64,000 nt of DNA. Origin: Paracoccaceae bacterium (GTDB taxonomy: Bacteria > Pseudomonadota > Alphaproteobacteria > Rhodobacterales > Rhodobacteraceae). Under the pieces are notes generated by a model. That model was not told where the DNA came from and did not search any database. It saw only the letters and a list, made by a program, of their open reading frames with translations. Both the position numbers and the translations under genes were made by a program. Positions 1 to 9,310 of this stretch are shown in pieces. The DNA is taken from NCBI GenBank assembly GCA_019454225.1, contig CP075370.1, positions 3,652,001 to 3,716,000 of the forward strand, read 5' to 3'. The stretch's first letter is position 1. Every line of letters starts with the position of its first letter.

Positions 1-3000
1 TGACCGAGCAGCAGAAAGCCTTCCTCCAGAAGTATCTGAAGCTCAGTTTCTTCAGCAAGAGCAGGGACAAGGCGGTCACCCAGGCCTATGAGCGCTACCT
101 GCCTGTCGAGGCGGAGTTCAAGGAGCAGATGCTGCTGCTGCCCGGCGAGGAACCGCGGGTCCAGGCGCTTGGCGGCCGGTCGGCACCGGCCATGAAACTG
201 AAGAACGACGGCAAGTTCGACGAAGCCGCGCAGGCACTGACGCCCCTGATCCAGGAGGCGCGAAACCTGGGCACCACGCTGACACGCGAGCATCTCTCGG
301 CCGTGCAGCGATACCAGACGGCGTTCAACACCCTGCCGCCGAACGATCCGCAGGCGCTTGTCATCGCCAACCAGGCAAGCGGCGCGCTGATCGCCCTGCC
401 AGCCGCCGTTCCGGCGGCAATCCGCACGCTTGAACAGGCGACGCTGTCGTCAACCACGCGCGCCGGCGAGATTCGTCAGGCCCATTCACAGGCTGCGCAG
501 GCCTATCGGGACAGCTTGCTGGGACTGCCCGTCGCGGACGGCCGCGTGGGTGGCATCATCGGCCGGGCCGCAGGCCCGCTCGCGGTCACCGTATTGGCCG
601 ACATGCCCGCCGCAGTCATCACGCTTGGCACGCTCCAGCAGGAATGCGCGCAGCTGAAGATCACCATCGCCGGGGACAAGACCGCGCTTCTGCAGGAACT
701 GTCGCGGCTGGTCGACCCGGTGGGCGCCTCACCGAATGAACTGCGCGAGCTTGGGCGGCTGCGTGATGCGGCAACGCTTGCCATGGGTGCCGACTGGCCC
801 GCCCCAGACGACTTTGCCGCCGCGCGCAAGGCCATGGCAGCTTTGCAAACGATGATCCGCACGGTTGCCCAGGTCGCGCGCCTGCCCGGCGGAACTGCGA
901 CCAAGGCCCGCGAGACCATGGCGCAGTTCGATAGGGTCCTCGGCGGTCTGGAACTGACACCCCAGGTTGTCGCAGACGCCCGTACCAACCGGACCCGGGC
1001 CGAGAATGACGTGGCGCAGGCGACGAGCGACCTGGACGACGCGGAAGCGCTGCCGCAGGACACGCCCGAGGAAGTCCGCCAGCGCAACGAGGCGATCCGG
1101 CTTGCCGAGGAGGCCCTGCGCCTGGCAAACCAGCAGCTTCTCACGGTCACCGAGCGGTCGAATGCGATCCTCGGAAAGAAGATGCTGACCGACGCCCTGA
1201 CCTTCGGCGCGCTGTCACCCGACGCAGGACGTCCGCTGCCCGACAACGCGGCGCAGAAGATCATCGAGGCTTTCGGCAGTCAGCCCGATATCGCAAAGAC
1301 CGCGCTTGACCTCGCGCAGCGCTCGAAGGATCCGGATACGCTGGCCAATGCCTTGCCGATGATCTGCGGCAGGGTCGGGGACTGCTTCGAGCAGGACGGA
1401 TCCCAGTTCTCCAGCCCGGAGTTTGCGCGCAGCTATGGTGCGGGCCTTCTGAAGCAGGGCGATTTCCTGGGCGGCACCTATTTCGACGACCTCGAGGACT
1501 ATCTCGACAACGGCGGCCAGTTCGAGGCCAGCGTGATCGGCTCCGGCGATGGGCTTGAGGAACGCGAGATCACCGGCAATCGCAGCCGGGCCCTGGCGGG
1601 GGCGCTGCTTGACGTCAATGGCGAACTCGACCTCGGCAGCGCCGATGCGCAGAAGGTGATGCAGCAGCTCAAGTTCTCGCCCGACGCCGCGCTCAACCCG
1701 ACGCCGGTGTTGACGCAGCACATGATGCACACGTTCGACCAGCTTGCGCAGGGCGACAATGCGCTGCAGGCCGCCACGCTGATCAATGGCATCACGGCGC
1801 CGACCGGTCTGCCCTCGTCCGATCTGGTCGGGCTTGCCATGGGCAACGGAACCGGGGGAAGCGTCACCGATGAAGAGACGCGCACCGCCGTCCTGAAATC
1901 GCTGATGACACCGGTGGACCAGGGCCCAGTGGGTTCATGCTTCACGACGGCACCAACCCGCCGCTTCCGCGAGGAGGACCCGATCGGCGCACTGCGCGGC
2001 ATGACCGAGGTGGCCACGACTGGAATGTTCACCTCGGCCACCGGCGTCAAGGTTCCGGCCGTTGCCAGCGTCCTGCCGGGCGAGGATCCGATCCTTCGCA
2101 GCTGGGAATACAGCATCGCGACGGCTGCGGCCACCGAGGCCGGTTCGCGCGAGCGCGACATTCTGGCAGACGGCTTCCGGGGAAACCGGGCCATGGGCAA
2201 GATCGCCGACCTCGTCGGCGGCACGACACCCAGCCGGATCGTCGCAACGCGCAACGCCGTGCAGACCGAAATTCGCGATGCGTTCAATTTTGCGTACAAT
2301 CCGACAAAGCAAGTGACCGACGCAAACGACGGATCATCGTCAACCGGCCGCTACCAGATTGTCGAGACGGATGAATTCGGGGCACCGACGGGCGCCCCCA
2401 TCGAGACCGAAGACGAGTTCATCGCGGTGATGACCCGCCGCATGCTGGCCAGGCTGAACGTGGACCCGACATCGGAAGAGGGCGTGAAGATCGCCGGGTT
2501 CATTCAGAACGACATGCTGGTGACCATCACGCCGCCACCGCCGAAGCAGCCCTACAAGGCACTCGACTCCAGCGGCTACAAGCCCTGGGAACTGCAGAGC
2601 GGCGGGCTCGGCCTGGGGCCCACGCGCGCGCTCTACGGCGACACGGTACAAACGACGCGCACGCTGGAGCCTGCGCCGACGACCCCGCCGCCGTCCGAGG
2701 GCGAGAGATCGAAGGAGGTCCTGCTCAACATCCTGGGACAGGCCGAGACCGAACTGACGGCGATGTACCAGACGATCGACAGCCGTGGGTGCCACGAATA
2801 CAACGCCCTTCCGCAAGAGCCATCGCTGCGTGCCCTGATCGGAAACACGCCACAGGAAACCTCCGACAACATCGACGCGCTCGTCCGGCAGGGAACCGAC
2901 ATCGCCAACACCCCGCTCGCGCTTGATCGTGCGCTGGCGCTTTATGAAAAGCAGACGCAGTCCTGGGTGGACGACGAAAGCGATCCTGTGGCCAAGCAGG

Positions 3001-3392
3001 AGATGCAGGATGCCGTTGACATCAATCGCCCTACGGCACCGTTGACCCCGGCAGATCTGAAACGTCGGATCGCGGCCGCCAACAACGTCGCCATGGACAA
3101 ACTGGCCGAGCGCCGTGGCGGAACGCCTGAAGAGATCGACGAGCGCAAGATCGCCTTCCGCGCATATGCCGAGGGCCAGGCACTGAACGAACTCGCCATC
3201 GACCTCGCGCCGCCGCAGGTTGTCTTTGCCGATACGAACTGGGGCAGCGGGTCCAGCCATGTCTATTTCGTGATGATGCCCGATCCGACGACGGGCGAGT
3301 TGCGGATGTGGCAGCGGACCGATCCGCCGGGCGATCTGTCGCCCAAGGAGCGCGGTGACTGGGTCGACAAAGGCATGCACATTACAAAGTAA
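1..3392 (+). CDS. Very large unrecognised protein, 5' end at or before the window edge; papain-like Cys motif
   Basis: The frame is open from base 3. The first two bases (tg) could be the rest of a start codon lying exactly on the window edge, otherwise the gene begins upstream. At least 1129 residues are present. The first third is alanine-rich and helical, with a KFDEAAQAL segment near residue 66 of the kind found in proteins built from helical hairpins. From base 1920 there is DQGPVGSCF, with Gln 640 six residues before Cys 646, the same spacing as the oxyanion Gln and catalytic Cys of papain. Near the C-terminus NWGSGSSHVYFVMMPD places His 1086 in a beta-strand-like context resembling a papain His strand. 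The 440-residue Cys-His gap is much longer than usual, so protease activity is inference only. No signal peptide can be judged because the N-terminus is uncertain. Its stop is 36 bp before the next gene, which is probably in the same operon. I do not recognise the family. Confidence 0.8.
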   Translation, partial: TEQQKAFLQKYLKLSFFSKSRDKAVTQAYERYLPVEAEFKEQMLLLPGEEPRVQALGGRSAPAMKLKNDGKFDEAAQALTPLIQEARNLGTTLTREHLSAVQRYQTAFNTLPPNDPQALVIANQASGALIALPAAVPAAIRTLEQATLSSTTRAGEIRQAHSQAAQAYRDSLLGLPVADGRVGGIIGRAAGPLAVTVLADMPAAVITLGTLQQECAQLKITIAGDKTALLQELSRLVDPVGASPNELRELGRLRDAATLAMGADWPAPDDFAAARKAMAALQTMIRTVAQVARLPGGTATKARETMAQFDRVLGGLELTPQVVADARTNRTRAENDVAQATSDLDDAEALPQDTPEEVRQRNEAIRLAEEALRLANQQLLTVTERSNAILGKKMLTDALTFGALSPDAGRPLPDNAAQKIIEAFGSQPDIAKTALDLAQRSKDPDTLANALPMICGRVGDCFEQDGSQFSSPEFARSYGAGLLKQGDFLGGTYFDDLEDYLDNGGQFEASVIGSGDGLEEREITGNRSRALAGALLDVNGELDLGSADAQKVMQQLKFSPDAALNPTPVLTQHMMHTFDQLAQGDNALQAATLINGITAPTGLPSSDLVGLAMGNGTGGSVTDEETRTAVLKSLMTPVDQGPVGSCFTTAPTRRFREEDPIGALRGMTEVATTGMFTSATGVKVPAVASVLPGEDPILRSWEYSIATAAATEAGSRERDILADGFRGNRAMGKIADLVGGTTPSRIVATRNAVQTEIRDAFNFAYNPTKQVTDANDGSSSTGRYQIVETDEFGAPTGAPIETEDEFIAVMTRRMLARLNVDPTSEEGVKIAGFIQNDMLVTITPPPPKQPYKALDSSGYKPWELQSGGLGLGPTRALYGDTVQTTRTLEPAPTTPPPSEGERSKEVLLNILGQAETELTAMYQTIDSRGCHEYNALPQEPSLRALIGNTPQETSDNIDALVRQGTDIANTPLALDRALALYEKQTQSWVDDESDPVAKQEMQDAVDINRPTAPLTPADLKRRIAAANNVAMDKLAERRGGTPEEIDERKIAFRAYAEGQALNELAIDLAPPQVVFADTNWGSGSSHVYFVMMPDPTTGELRMWQRTDPPGDLSPKERGDWVDKGMHITK

Positions 3393-3428
3393 CCCCAAGG
3401 GTCCAACCAGCACGAGGAACGGCGAAAG

Positions 3429-3887
3429 ATGGCCGACGACCTTCCCGAGATCTCGCTCGGCTACATCGAAAGCGGCGCGCCTGCGGTTTATGTGGATGTC
3501 ACGCCCGTCGAGTCGGCGCGGCACCTGTCCGATGCCGCACCATGGCTATGCACCCCTGGCGGTGCGCTTCTCTGCGCGCAGGCCGTCAATCACCTGGCAC
3601 ATGCGCAGACCTACACCGTGATCGACGATCCGGCGCGGTTCGCTGAATGGTACCGCAAGCGCTATGCCGCCGAACCGCCCGGAAAGGTGTCGCCGGAAGG
3701 TGGCTACGGGCTGCGCAACTTTGGCATGCCCGACCTTGCGAGCATCACGGCGCCGATGATCGCGGACGACCTGCTGGTCTTCTTTGCCGTCAACCGCCAG
3801 ATCGGCGCACCGTACCGCGTGACCGCCACCCTGTCGGCGCTTGACGCCCCGGAGTATGACCCCGTGCCGATGACTGCGGGCGACTGA
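3429..3887 (+). CDS. Small hypothetical protein downstream of the large protein
   Basis: 152 residues starting at ATG, with a GAGGA ribosome site 9 bases upstream. There is no signal peptide, transmembrane segment or recognisable motif. The sequence has a mixed alpha/beta look, with several aromatic positions and a YRKRYAAEPPGK stretch in the middle. It lies 36 bp after the large Cys-motif protein on the same strand, so the two are probably co-transcribed and may act together, for example as a substrate and accessory, or as an effector and its immunity or adaptor protein. That relationship is inferred from position alone. It ends 10 bp before the end of the convergent gene that follows. I do not recognise the family. 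Confidence 0.7.
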   Translation: MADDLPEISLGYIESGAPAVYVDVTPVESARHLSDAAPWLCTPGGALLCAQAVNHLAHAQTYTVIDDPARFAEWYRKRYAAEPPGKVSPEGGYGLRNFGMPDLASITAPMIADDLLVFFAVNRQIGAPYRVTATLSALDAPEYDPVPMTAGD

Positions 3888-3897
3888 GCGGCAGCGC

Positions 3898-5406
3898 TCA
3901 GGCGAGGACGGACGAAATCTCTGCAAGCGCCGCCGTTGCCGTTGCGGTCACGGCGAACGAACCGAACCCGCTGGCCTGATCGACGTCCTGGAAGAATTCG
4001 GCTTCCAGCGTCTTGCGGTACTCTGCGATCAGGCTGCTTGCCTGCTGCTTGAGCTGGTCCCGTGCGGGGCCCGCGGGCGCATTCACGATTTCATCCATCT
4101 TGTCTTCCAGCCGAGCGTCCAGCTGCAGCACATGCTGCGTCAGGATCGACACCGACTGCGACACCTCGGTCATCAGTTCGTCATCGGCGCAAGCGGCCAG
4201 GATTGCGGCCTCCAGGCGCTTCACCTCGCTCAGCATCCGGGCCCGCGCGCCGGACCAAAGCACGCGGGCCTTGGCGAACGGCTGCGCATCGGGCGCGATG
4301 CCGGTCTCGAACGCCGTCTGACCGCCCTGCGGCACGGCGGCAAGCAGCGCCTCGATTGCGGGAAGCGCCGCGATCGCCTTGTCAAAGGCGCCTTCGGCCG
4401 CATTTCCCGTCGCCCAGTTCCACTGGCGGCGCAGCCCATCCACATCCGCGACCAGCCCCTGCGACAGGGCTGCGTTGACCCGCGGCTCAAGCTCGCGGAA
4501 ACGCTTCTCCCACGCCGCGGCCGCGCTGTCCGCCGGTCCGGCTGCCACGGTATCGCCCGCCAGCCGGGCAAAAAGCTGCTGGACCTTCTTGAGGATGGTA
4601 ACGGCCTGCTCGGCCTCGCGCTGCGCGATCAGGCCATCGGCCCGGGAAAGCGCCTCAAGGATCGCCGCGCGGGTGGCGTCGTCGGCCACCGAGCCGGACT
4701 TGTCCCGCATCGCCTGCACCAGCTGCCGCAGTTTCTGCATCTCGGGGTCGGGTGCGGTGGCGTCGGCAGTCGCCTGGCGCCCCAGCATCGCGATGGCCGC
4801 CTCGATCCGGTCCGCCCCGGCGGCCGCACGCGCCACCTCGCCGGCCTTGGCCAGCTCGACCACCTCGCGGAACGGACCGGCCAGGCGCGCCGCGGCCTCG
4901 GGCGGCAGCGCGCCGATCCGACCGCGGATTTCGGCCAGACGTTTCAGCAGGGCGGTCGTGTCGATGGCCGCATCGGCCTCGGGCTCGCCATCCGCCTGCT
5001 CACCCTCATCCTCTGCGGTTTCACCGTCAAGCTCGGGGTCCTCGGGCAGATCCTCCTCGATGTCCGACTCGATGACGTTGCCGTCCTCGTCCAGGATCTG
5101 GACGTTGAGCATGACCTTGTGCGACTTCAGGAACCGCTTGAACTTCTTGGCAAGGCCCGGCATCTCGCGCAGCACGGTCAGCGTGATCAGCTTGCCCGAC
5201 ACCTCGGCAGTGCCAAAGGTGAACTTGGGACCCTCGCCTTCCTCCTTGGCTTCCTTGCCGATGGTCGCGGGCGGCTTGGTGCGGTGCATCCCGCAATAGC
5301 TTGCCTCGTCATCCTTCGCCGGGTTGAACCCGAACGAGATCGGCCCCTTCTTGGCGACCTTGATCATCTTCTTCAGTTCGGCGCCCGCGACGTCGTAGGT
5401 TCCCAT
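3898..5406 (-). CDS. Unrecognised 502-residue protein: N-terminal domain, acidic linker, helical C-terminus
   Basis: I chose the ATG at 5406 because a GGAGAGGA ribosome site lies just upstream; an in-frame start at 5499 has none. Residues 1-110 form a compact-looking Lys-rich domain (KKMIKVAKKGP, then TFGTAEVSGK) that ends in a beta-rich VMLNVQILDEDGNV. Residues about 111-150 are an acidic linker full of Glu and Asp. The rest is alanine-rich and predicted helical, with heptad-like leucines and segments such as FDKAIAALPAIEALL. No signal peptide or transmembrane segment is visible. The helical part is similar in style to the first protein of the window, towards which it is transcribed, with a 10-bp gap to the intervening small gene. 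A shared structural role is possible. I do not recognise the family. Confidence 0.75.
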   Translation of the reverse strand: MGTYDVAGAELKKMIKVAKKGPISFGFNPAKDDEASYCGMHRTKPPATIGKEAKEEGEGPKFTFGTAEVSGKLITLTVLREMPGLAKKFKRFLKSHKVMLNVQILDEDGNVIESDIEEDLPEDPELDGETAEDEGEQADGEPEADAAIDTTALLKRLAEIRGRIGALPPEAAARLAGPFREVVELAKAGEVARAAAGADRIEAAIAMLGRQATADATAPDPEMQKLRQLVQAMRDKSGSVADDATRAAILEALSRADGLIAQREAEQAVTILKKVQQLFARLAGDTVAAGPADSAAAAWEKRFRELEPRVNAALSQGLVADVDGLRRQWNWATGNAAEGAFDKAIAALPAIEALLAAVPQGGQTAFETGIAPDAQPFAKARVLWSGARARMLSEVKRLEAAILAACADDELMTEVSQSVSILTQHVLQLDARLEDKMDEIVNAPAGPARDQLKQQASSLIAEYRKTLEAEFFQDVDQASGFGSFAVTATATAALAEISSVLA

Positions 5407-5650
5407 CGGCGATCCTCTCCCCCAGAACCCGCGACAGACGCAGGAACACCGCATGACTTCATGCTGCATCTTGGCGTGGTCCCCGGCCGAGTCAATCATG
5501 GTTTGCCGGGGCGCCGGACCGCCGGGCGATCTGCTCGAAATGCAGATGCTCCCCCGCAGGATCCGTCGTGCAGGGCGGGCATGATCTGGGTCAATGCGCC
5601 GCGCCGCATGGCCAGCGAGGCTGCGGCCGCAGCCATTGGCCGGAAACCGG

Positions 5651-6076
5651 ATGACCTTGCCACACCCCGAGCGGCCCCCCCTGACACCCGCCGTGACCGC
5701 GTTGCGCCTCGGACTGCTCTACTTCGCGGCCGTCTTCACGCTCGGCCTTGCTTTCGGCACGGTGCGGGCGATCGGCCTTGCCCCACGGATCGGGGAACCG
5801 GCGGCGGTGGCACTGGAGTTGCCGCTCATCCTGTCCGTTGCGTGGATGATCTGCGGCCATCTGCTGCGCGGGCACAGCCTGTCGCGGGGCGGGGCGGCAG
5901 TCATGGGCGGGGCTGCCTTCCTGCTGCTGATGCTGGCCGAGACGGCGTTGTCCGTGCTGCTGTTCGGCAGGACCGCCGCGCAGCACCTTGCGCTCTATGC
6001 CGAACCGGCCCACCGGCTGGGCCTTGCCGGACAGATCGCCTTTGCAGCCATGCCCATGCTGCGGCGTCGGGGCTGA
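5651..6076 (+). CDS. Small membrane protein of unknown function
   Basis: 141 residues when started at the ATG at 5651 (MTLPHPERPP); an upstream in-frame start at 5594 would only add Arg/Pro-rich sequence. About four hydrophobic segments are visible: around residues 17-35 (LRLGLLYFAAVFTLGLAFG), 52-70, 80-105 and 125-137. The protein is therefore an inner-membrane protein with short loops. No catalytic motif is present. It lies alone on the plus strand between two minus-strand genes and is convergent with the AlaX-like gene, 13 bp away. I do not assign a function. The many hydrophobic segments and good codon use support it as a real gene. Confidence 0.65.
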   Translation: MTLPHPERPPLTPAVTALRLGLLYFAAVFTLGLAFGTVRAIGLAPRIGEPAAVALELPLILSVAWMICGHLLRGHSLSRGGAAVMGGAAFLLLMLAETALSVLLFGRTAAQHLALYAEPAHRLGLAGQIAFAAMPMLRRRG

Positions 6077-6089
6077 GCGCCGCGCAGGC

Positions 6090-6806
6090 TCAGACCAGGG
6101 CGATCGAGACCCGACGGTTCTGGCGGCCCTTCTTCTCGATCCGGCCCAGTTCGACCCGACCGATTTCGGCGGTGCGCGCCACATGCGTGCCGCCGCAGGG
6201 TTGAAGATCGACCTGCAGATCGCCGTCGCCGATCCTGACCAGCCGCACGCGACCCTGACCCATGGGCGGCATCACCGACATTGTCTTGATCAGTCCGGGG
6301 TTGGAGGCAAGTTCGGCATCCGTGATCCAGTCATCGGTCACGGCCAGATCGCGGTCGATCAGGACATTCAGCGCCGTCTCAAGCGCCTCGACGTTCCCAG
6401 GCGGGTCGGGCATGTCGAAATCCAGCCGCCCGCGCCCCGCCCCGATCTGCCCGCCCGTCACCGGCAGGGGGATCACGACCGACAGAAGATGCAACGCGGT
6501 ATGGACGCGCATGTGCAGATGCCGCCGCTCCCAGTCCAGCATCTGCCGCACCGCGGCCCCGACGGGCGGAAGGCCAACGGGCTCGGCCGCAACCAGCGCC
6601 ACGCCACCGCCCTCGACCTTCACCGCGGTGGCAACCGGCACCCGACCACCATCCCAGACCAGCCAGCCGCTGTCGCCGGGCTGTCCGCCGCCCGTGGGGT
6701 AGAACACGCTGCGGTCAAGGATCAGGCCGCCTTCCGCCGTATGCCCGATGACACTGCCATCGGCCTCGGTCAGATAGGGATCGTCGCGGAACAACAGTTC
6801 GGTCAT
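6090..6806 (-). CDS. AlaX-type alanyl-tRNA editing protein
   Basis: 238 residues, homologous to the editing domain of alanyl-tRNA synthetase. Free-standing AlaX proteins hydrolyse mischarged Ser- or Gly-tRNA(Ala). The zinc-site motifs are visible: HTALH (HxxxH) in the middle and CGGTH near the C-terminus. FYPTGGGQPGDSG, diagnostic of the N-terminal beta-barrel, is near residue 35. The start at 6806 is chosen because the ATG overlaps the stop of the upstream mechanosensitive channel gene as ATGA, which implies translational coupling. It is the last gene of a long minus-strand run that begins with photolyase. Serine misediting has no obvious link to a channel gene, so the coupling is probably operon economy. 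Confidence 0.9.
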   Translation of the reverse strand: MTELLFRDDPYLTEADGSVIGHTAEGGLILDRSVFYPTGGGQPGDSGWLVWDGGRVPVATAVKVEGGGVALVAAEPVGLPPVGAAVRQMLDWERRHLHMRVHTALHLLSVVIPLPVTGGQIGAGRGRLDFDMPDPPGNVEALETALNVLIDRDLAVTDDWITDAELASNPGLIKTMSVMPPMGQGRVRLVRIGDGDLQVDLQPCGGTHVARTAEIGRVELGRIEKKGRQNRRVSIALV

Positions 6807-9310
6807 CCTGCTCTGTCCTTCGGTTCGCCGGGGGCTTCGGGGCTCGCTTCGTCCTCGGGCCACGGATCGGGGCGCAGCCCTGTCTCGGGGGCGCCCGGCA
6901 GGTCGGCCGGTTGGGCGGGCACCGCCTGCGCCGGTTTCAGCGCGGCCAGCGCTTCAGGGTTGCGCAACCAGATGTCACGCTGCGCGAAGGGAATCTCGAT
7001 GCCTTCTTTCGCGAACCGCTCGGCAATCTGGTGATTCACCTCGGTCCGGACTGAAAGGCCGAAATTGATGTCGCGCAGGATCATCCGTATCTCGAAGTTC
7101 AGGCTGTCCGCGCCAAAGCCCATGAAGGTCACCATCGGCGGCGGGTTGAGGATGGCCAGCGGCTGCGCCTCGGCGATCTCCTTCAGGATGGCGGCGACCC
7201 TGCGCGTATCGGTGCCATAGGCGACCCCGACAGGCACGATCAACCGTCCGGTCAGGTTGAACCGGGTCCAGTTCGTCACGCGCCCGGCGATCAGGTCGCT
7301 GTTCGGCACGATCACGTCGGTGCGGTCGAAGGTCTGGATGCGTGTCGATCTGACGGAAATCGCCCGCACCGTGCCCTGCACGCCCCCGACCTCGATCCAG
7401 TCGCCTTCCGAAACCGGGCGTTCGATCAGCAGGATGATGCCCGACACGAAGTTCGAGACGATGTTCTGCAACCCGAAGCCGATGCCGACCGACAGCGCAC
7501 CGGCCACGATGGCAAGCCCGGAAAGATCGATCCCCGCAGCATTGATGGCGATCAGCGCCGCAAGGAAGATCCCGACATAGCCGACGCCCGCCACAACGGC
7601 GTTCTGGCCGCCCTGGTCCAGCGTGGTCTTGGGAAGGATCGTCTGCTTCAGTGCGCCCTGGAAAAGCCGCGTCATCATGAAGCCGACGCCGAACAGAACC
7701 GCGAAATAGAGGAAGTTCGTGGGCGATATGCGCGTCTGCCCGATCTGGAATCCTTCGCGCAGGCGATTGAACACCTCGGTCAGATCCGACAGCCGCGCGC
7801 CCCAGATCAGCGCGAACAGGGGCAGCGTGGCCAATGTCAGCAGGAACCCGATCAGCACCGGGATCAGCGCCTCGCGCGCCGCGTCCTCGCCGCCCGCGAT
7901 CAGCACGAAGATGTCGCGCACCAGTTTCTGCAGGATGAACAGCAGGGCCACGAGGCCCAGCGACACGACCGCCGGATAGACCATCCCGACGCCGGCCGAG
8001 ACATAACCCACGGCCGCAAGCGCGGGGCCGGCCACCGAAACCGCCATCGCGGCGTTGCCGACAATCCGGATCAGGCGGTTGCGATAGCTGGCCGCTTCGC
8101 CCTGTGGCGTGTCGTTCTGCACATGCTGGCGCAGCATCTGTCCGATGCGGAACAGCAGCACCGCCGCCAGCGCAAGACCGGGGAAGGACAGAACCGCCGA
8201 CGCCTCGTCCGTGATGCGCAGCGGGTCGAACAGCACGGCGCGCAGCGCCTCGACCGCCAGCAGGAACCCCAGCGCGGTGGCGGCCAGCCGACCCTCGGTG
8301 CGCCGGTCTGCGGGCAGGCGCAGCACGTCGCCGCCGGGCTCGCCCTTGGGAAACACCCGGAACCCCAGCCAGCGCGCCGCAAAGACCGAAAACCCGACGA
8401 CCGTCAGCGACGCCACCGCCACAGCGCCCTGCGGCCCCGCCAGACCGCTCAGCAACACCGCCTGCACGAAGGCAAAGACGCCAACGACCGGCACCACGAT
8501 CTGTCCGAGCGATGCAAGCAGCGCCCAGACCTCTGCGCCACGGTCCGAGGCACGCTGGCGCAGCCGGTTGGGCCAGCCCTCGAACCACTGCCGCCCGCGC
8601 CAGACCATTGCCACCGCAACGAACAGCAGCGCCAGGATCATCGGCAGGTTTTCCAGCAGATCGCGCCGGATGGCCGGATCAGCGGCGCGGGCCGCCGTCT
8701 CGTCCCACAGCGCCTCGGCCGTCTCCACCCCGGCGGAAACGGCCGCAGGCCAGTTCGCGGGATTGATCGGCGCGGGCCAGAGACGTGTCAGTTCCGCCGC
8801 CTGGCGGTCGCGCGTGCTGCGGTCGATCTCCCGGATCAGGCCATCGGCCCGGCGATAGGCCTCGTCGGCCGCGATGACCGGGGCCTGGGCGCGGGCAAGT
8901 TGCTCGGACAGGTCGCGTCGGCGCGCGGCGATCTCGTCAGGCTCCGTCGCGCCCTCGGTCGGCGGCGCACCCAGCGCATCGATCTGCCCGCGAATTGTCG
9001 CGATCCGCGTGGCATTGGTTCCCTGCGCGACAAGGAATGCCGAGCGCCAGTCGGCGATCTGCGCGCGCAACTGTTCCAGCGCAATCGGGGTCGTGACCCC
9101 TGCTTCCAGAACCTCCTCAGCCCGCGCCGCCAGTTCCTCCCACGCGGCGTAGTCCAGGGCCTCGGACTGCGGTGCCGGATCGGCCACCGCCTCGCGCGGG
9201 GTGACATTCGCCTCGGGCGTCTGCGCCGTGGCGATGCCGCCAGGGGCCGCCAGGCCAAGCGCTGCGGCAACTGCCGCCGCCGTTATCCGCGTCCGCAGGA
9301 AATCCCTCAT
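6803..9310 (-). CDS. MscS-family mechanosensitive channel with DUF3772-type N-terminal region
   Basis: 835 residues. The N-terminus has a signal peptide (AAAVAAALGLAAPGGIATAQ), then a long periplasmic helical region of the DUF3772 kind (about residues 45-215), about ten membrane helices, and a C-terminal MscS core. The pore-helix and beta-domain motif ALSVGIGFGLQNIVSNFVSG and the following GDWIEVGGVQGTV are clear. Channels of this kind release solutes on hypo-osmotic shock. The ATG at 9310 overlaps the cysK stop (ATGA), and its own stop overlaps the alaX-like start, so three genes are translationally linked. A large family of such long MscS proteins (MscK/DUF3772 type) occurs in Rhodobacteraceae. 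Substrate and gating are not deducible from sequence. Confidence 0.92.
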   Translation of the reverse strand: MRDFLRTRITAAAVAAALGLAAPGGIATAQTPEANVTPREAVADPAPQSEALDYAAWEELAARAEEVLEAGVTTPIALEQLRAQIADWRSAFLVAQGTNATRIATIRGQIDALGAPPTEGATEPDEIAARRRDLSEQLARAQAPVIAADEAYRRADGLIREIDRSTRDRQAAELTRLWPAPINPANWPAAVSAGVETAEALWDETAARAADPAIRRDLLENLPMILALLFVAVAMVWRGRQWFEGWPNRLRQRASDRGAEVWALLASLGQIVVPVVGVFAFVQAVLLSGLAGPQGAVAVASLTVVGFSVFAARWLGFRVFPKGEPGGDVLRLPADRRTEGRLAATALGFLLAVEALRAVLFDPLRITDEASAVLSFPGLALAAVLLFRIGQMLRQHVQNDTPQGEAASYRNRLIRIVGNAAMAVSVAGPALAAVGYVSAGVGMVYPAVVSLGLVALLFILQKLVRDIFVLIAGGEDAAREALIPVLIGFLLTLATLPLFALIWGARLSDLTEVFNRLREGFQIGQTRISPTNFLYFAVLFGVGFMMTRLFQGALKQTILPKTTLDQGGQNAVVAGVGYVGIFLAALIAINAAGIDLSGLAIVAGALSVGIGFGLQNIVSNFVSGIILLIERPVSEGDWIEVGGVQGTVRAISVRSTRIQTFDRTDVIVPNSDLIAGRVTNWTRFNLTGRLIVPVGVAYGTDTRRVAAILKEIAEAQPLAILNPPPMVTFMGFGADSLNFEIRMILRDINFGLSVRTEVNHQIAERFAKEGIEIPFAQRDIWLRNPEALAALKPAQAVPAQPADLPGAPETGLRPDPWPEDEASPEAPGEPKDRAG

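Noticed and set aside
4132-6204. Long plus-strand frame over the acidic/helical gene
   Set aside because: Arg/Gly/His-rich translation without motif; the minus-strand gene has a good ribosome site and domain structure.
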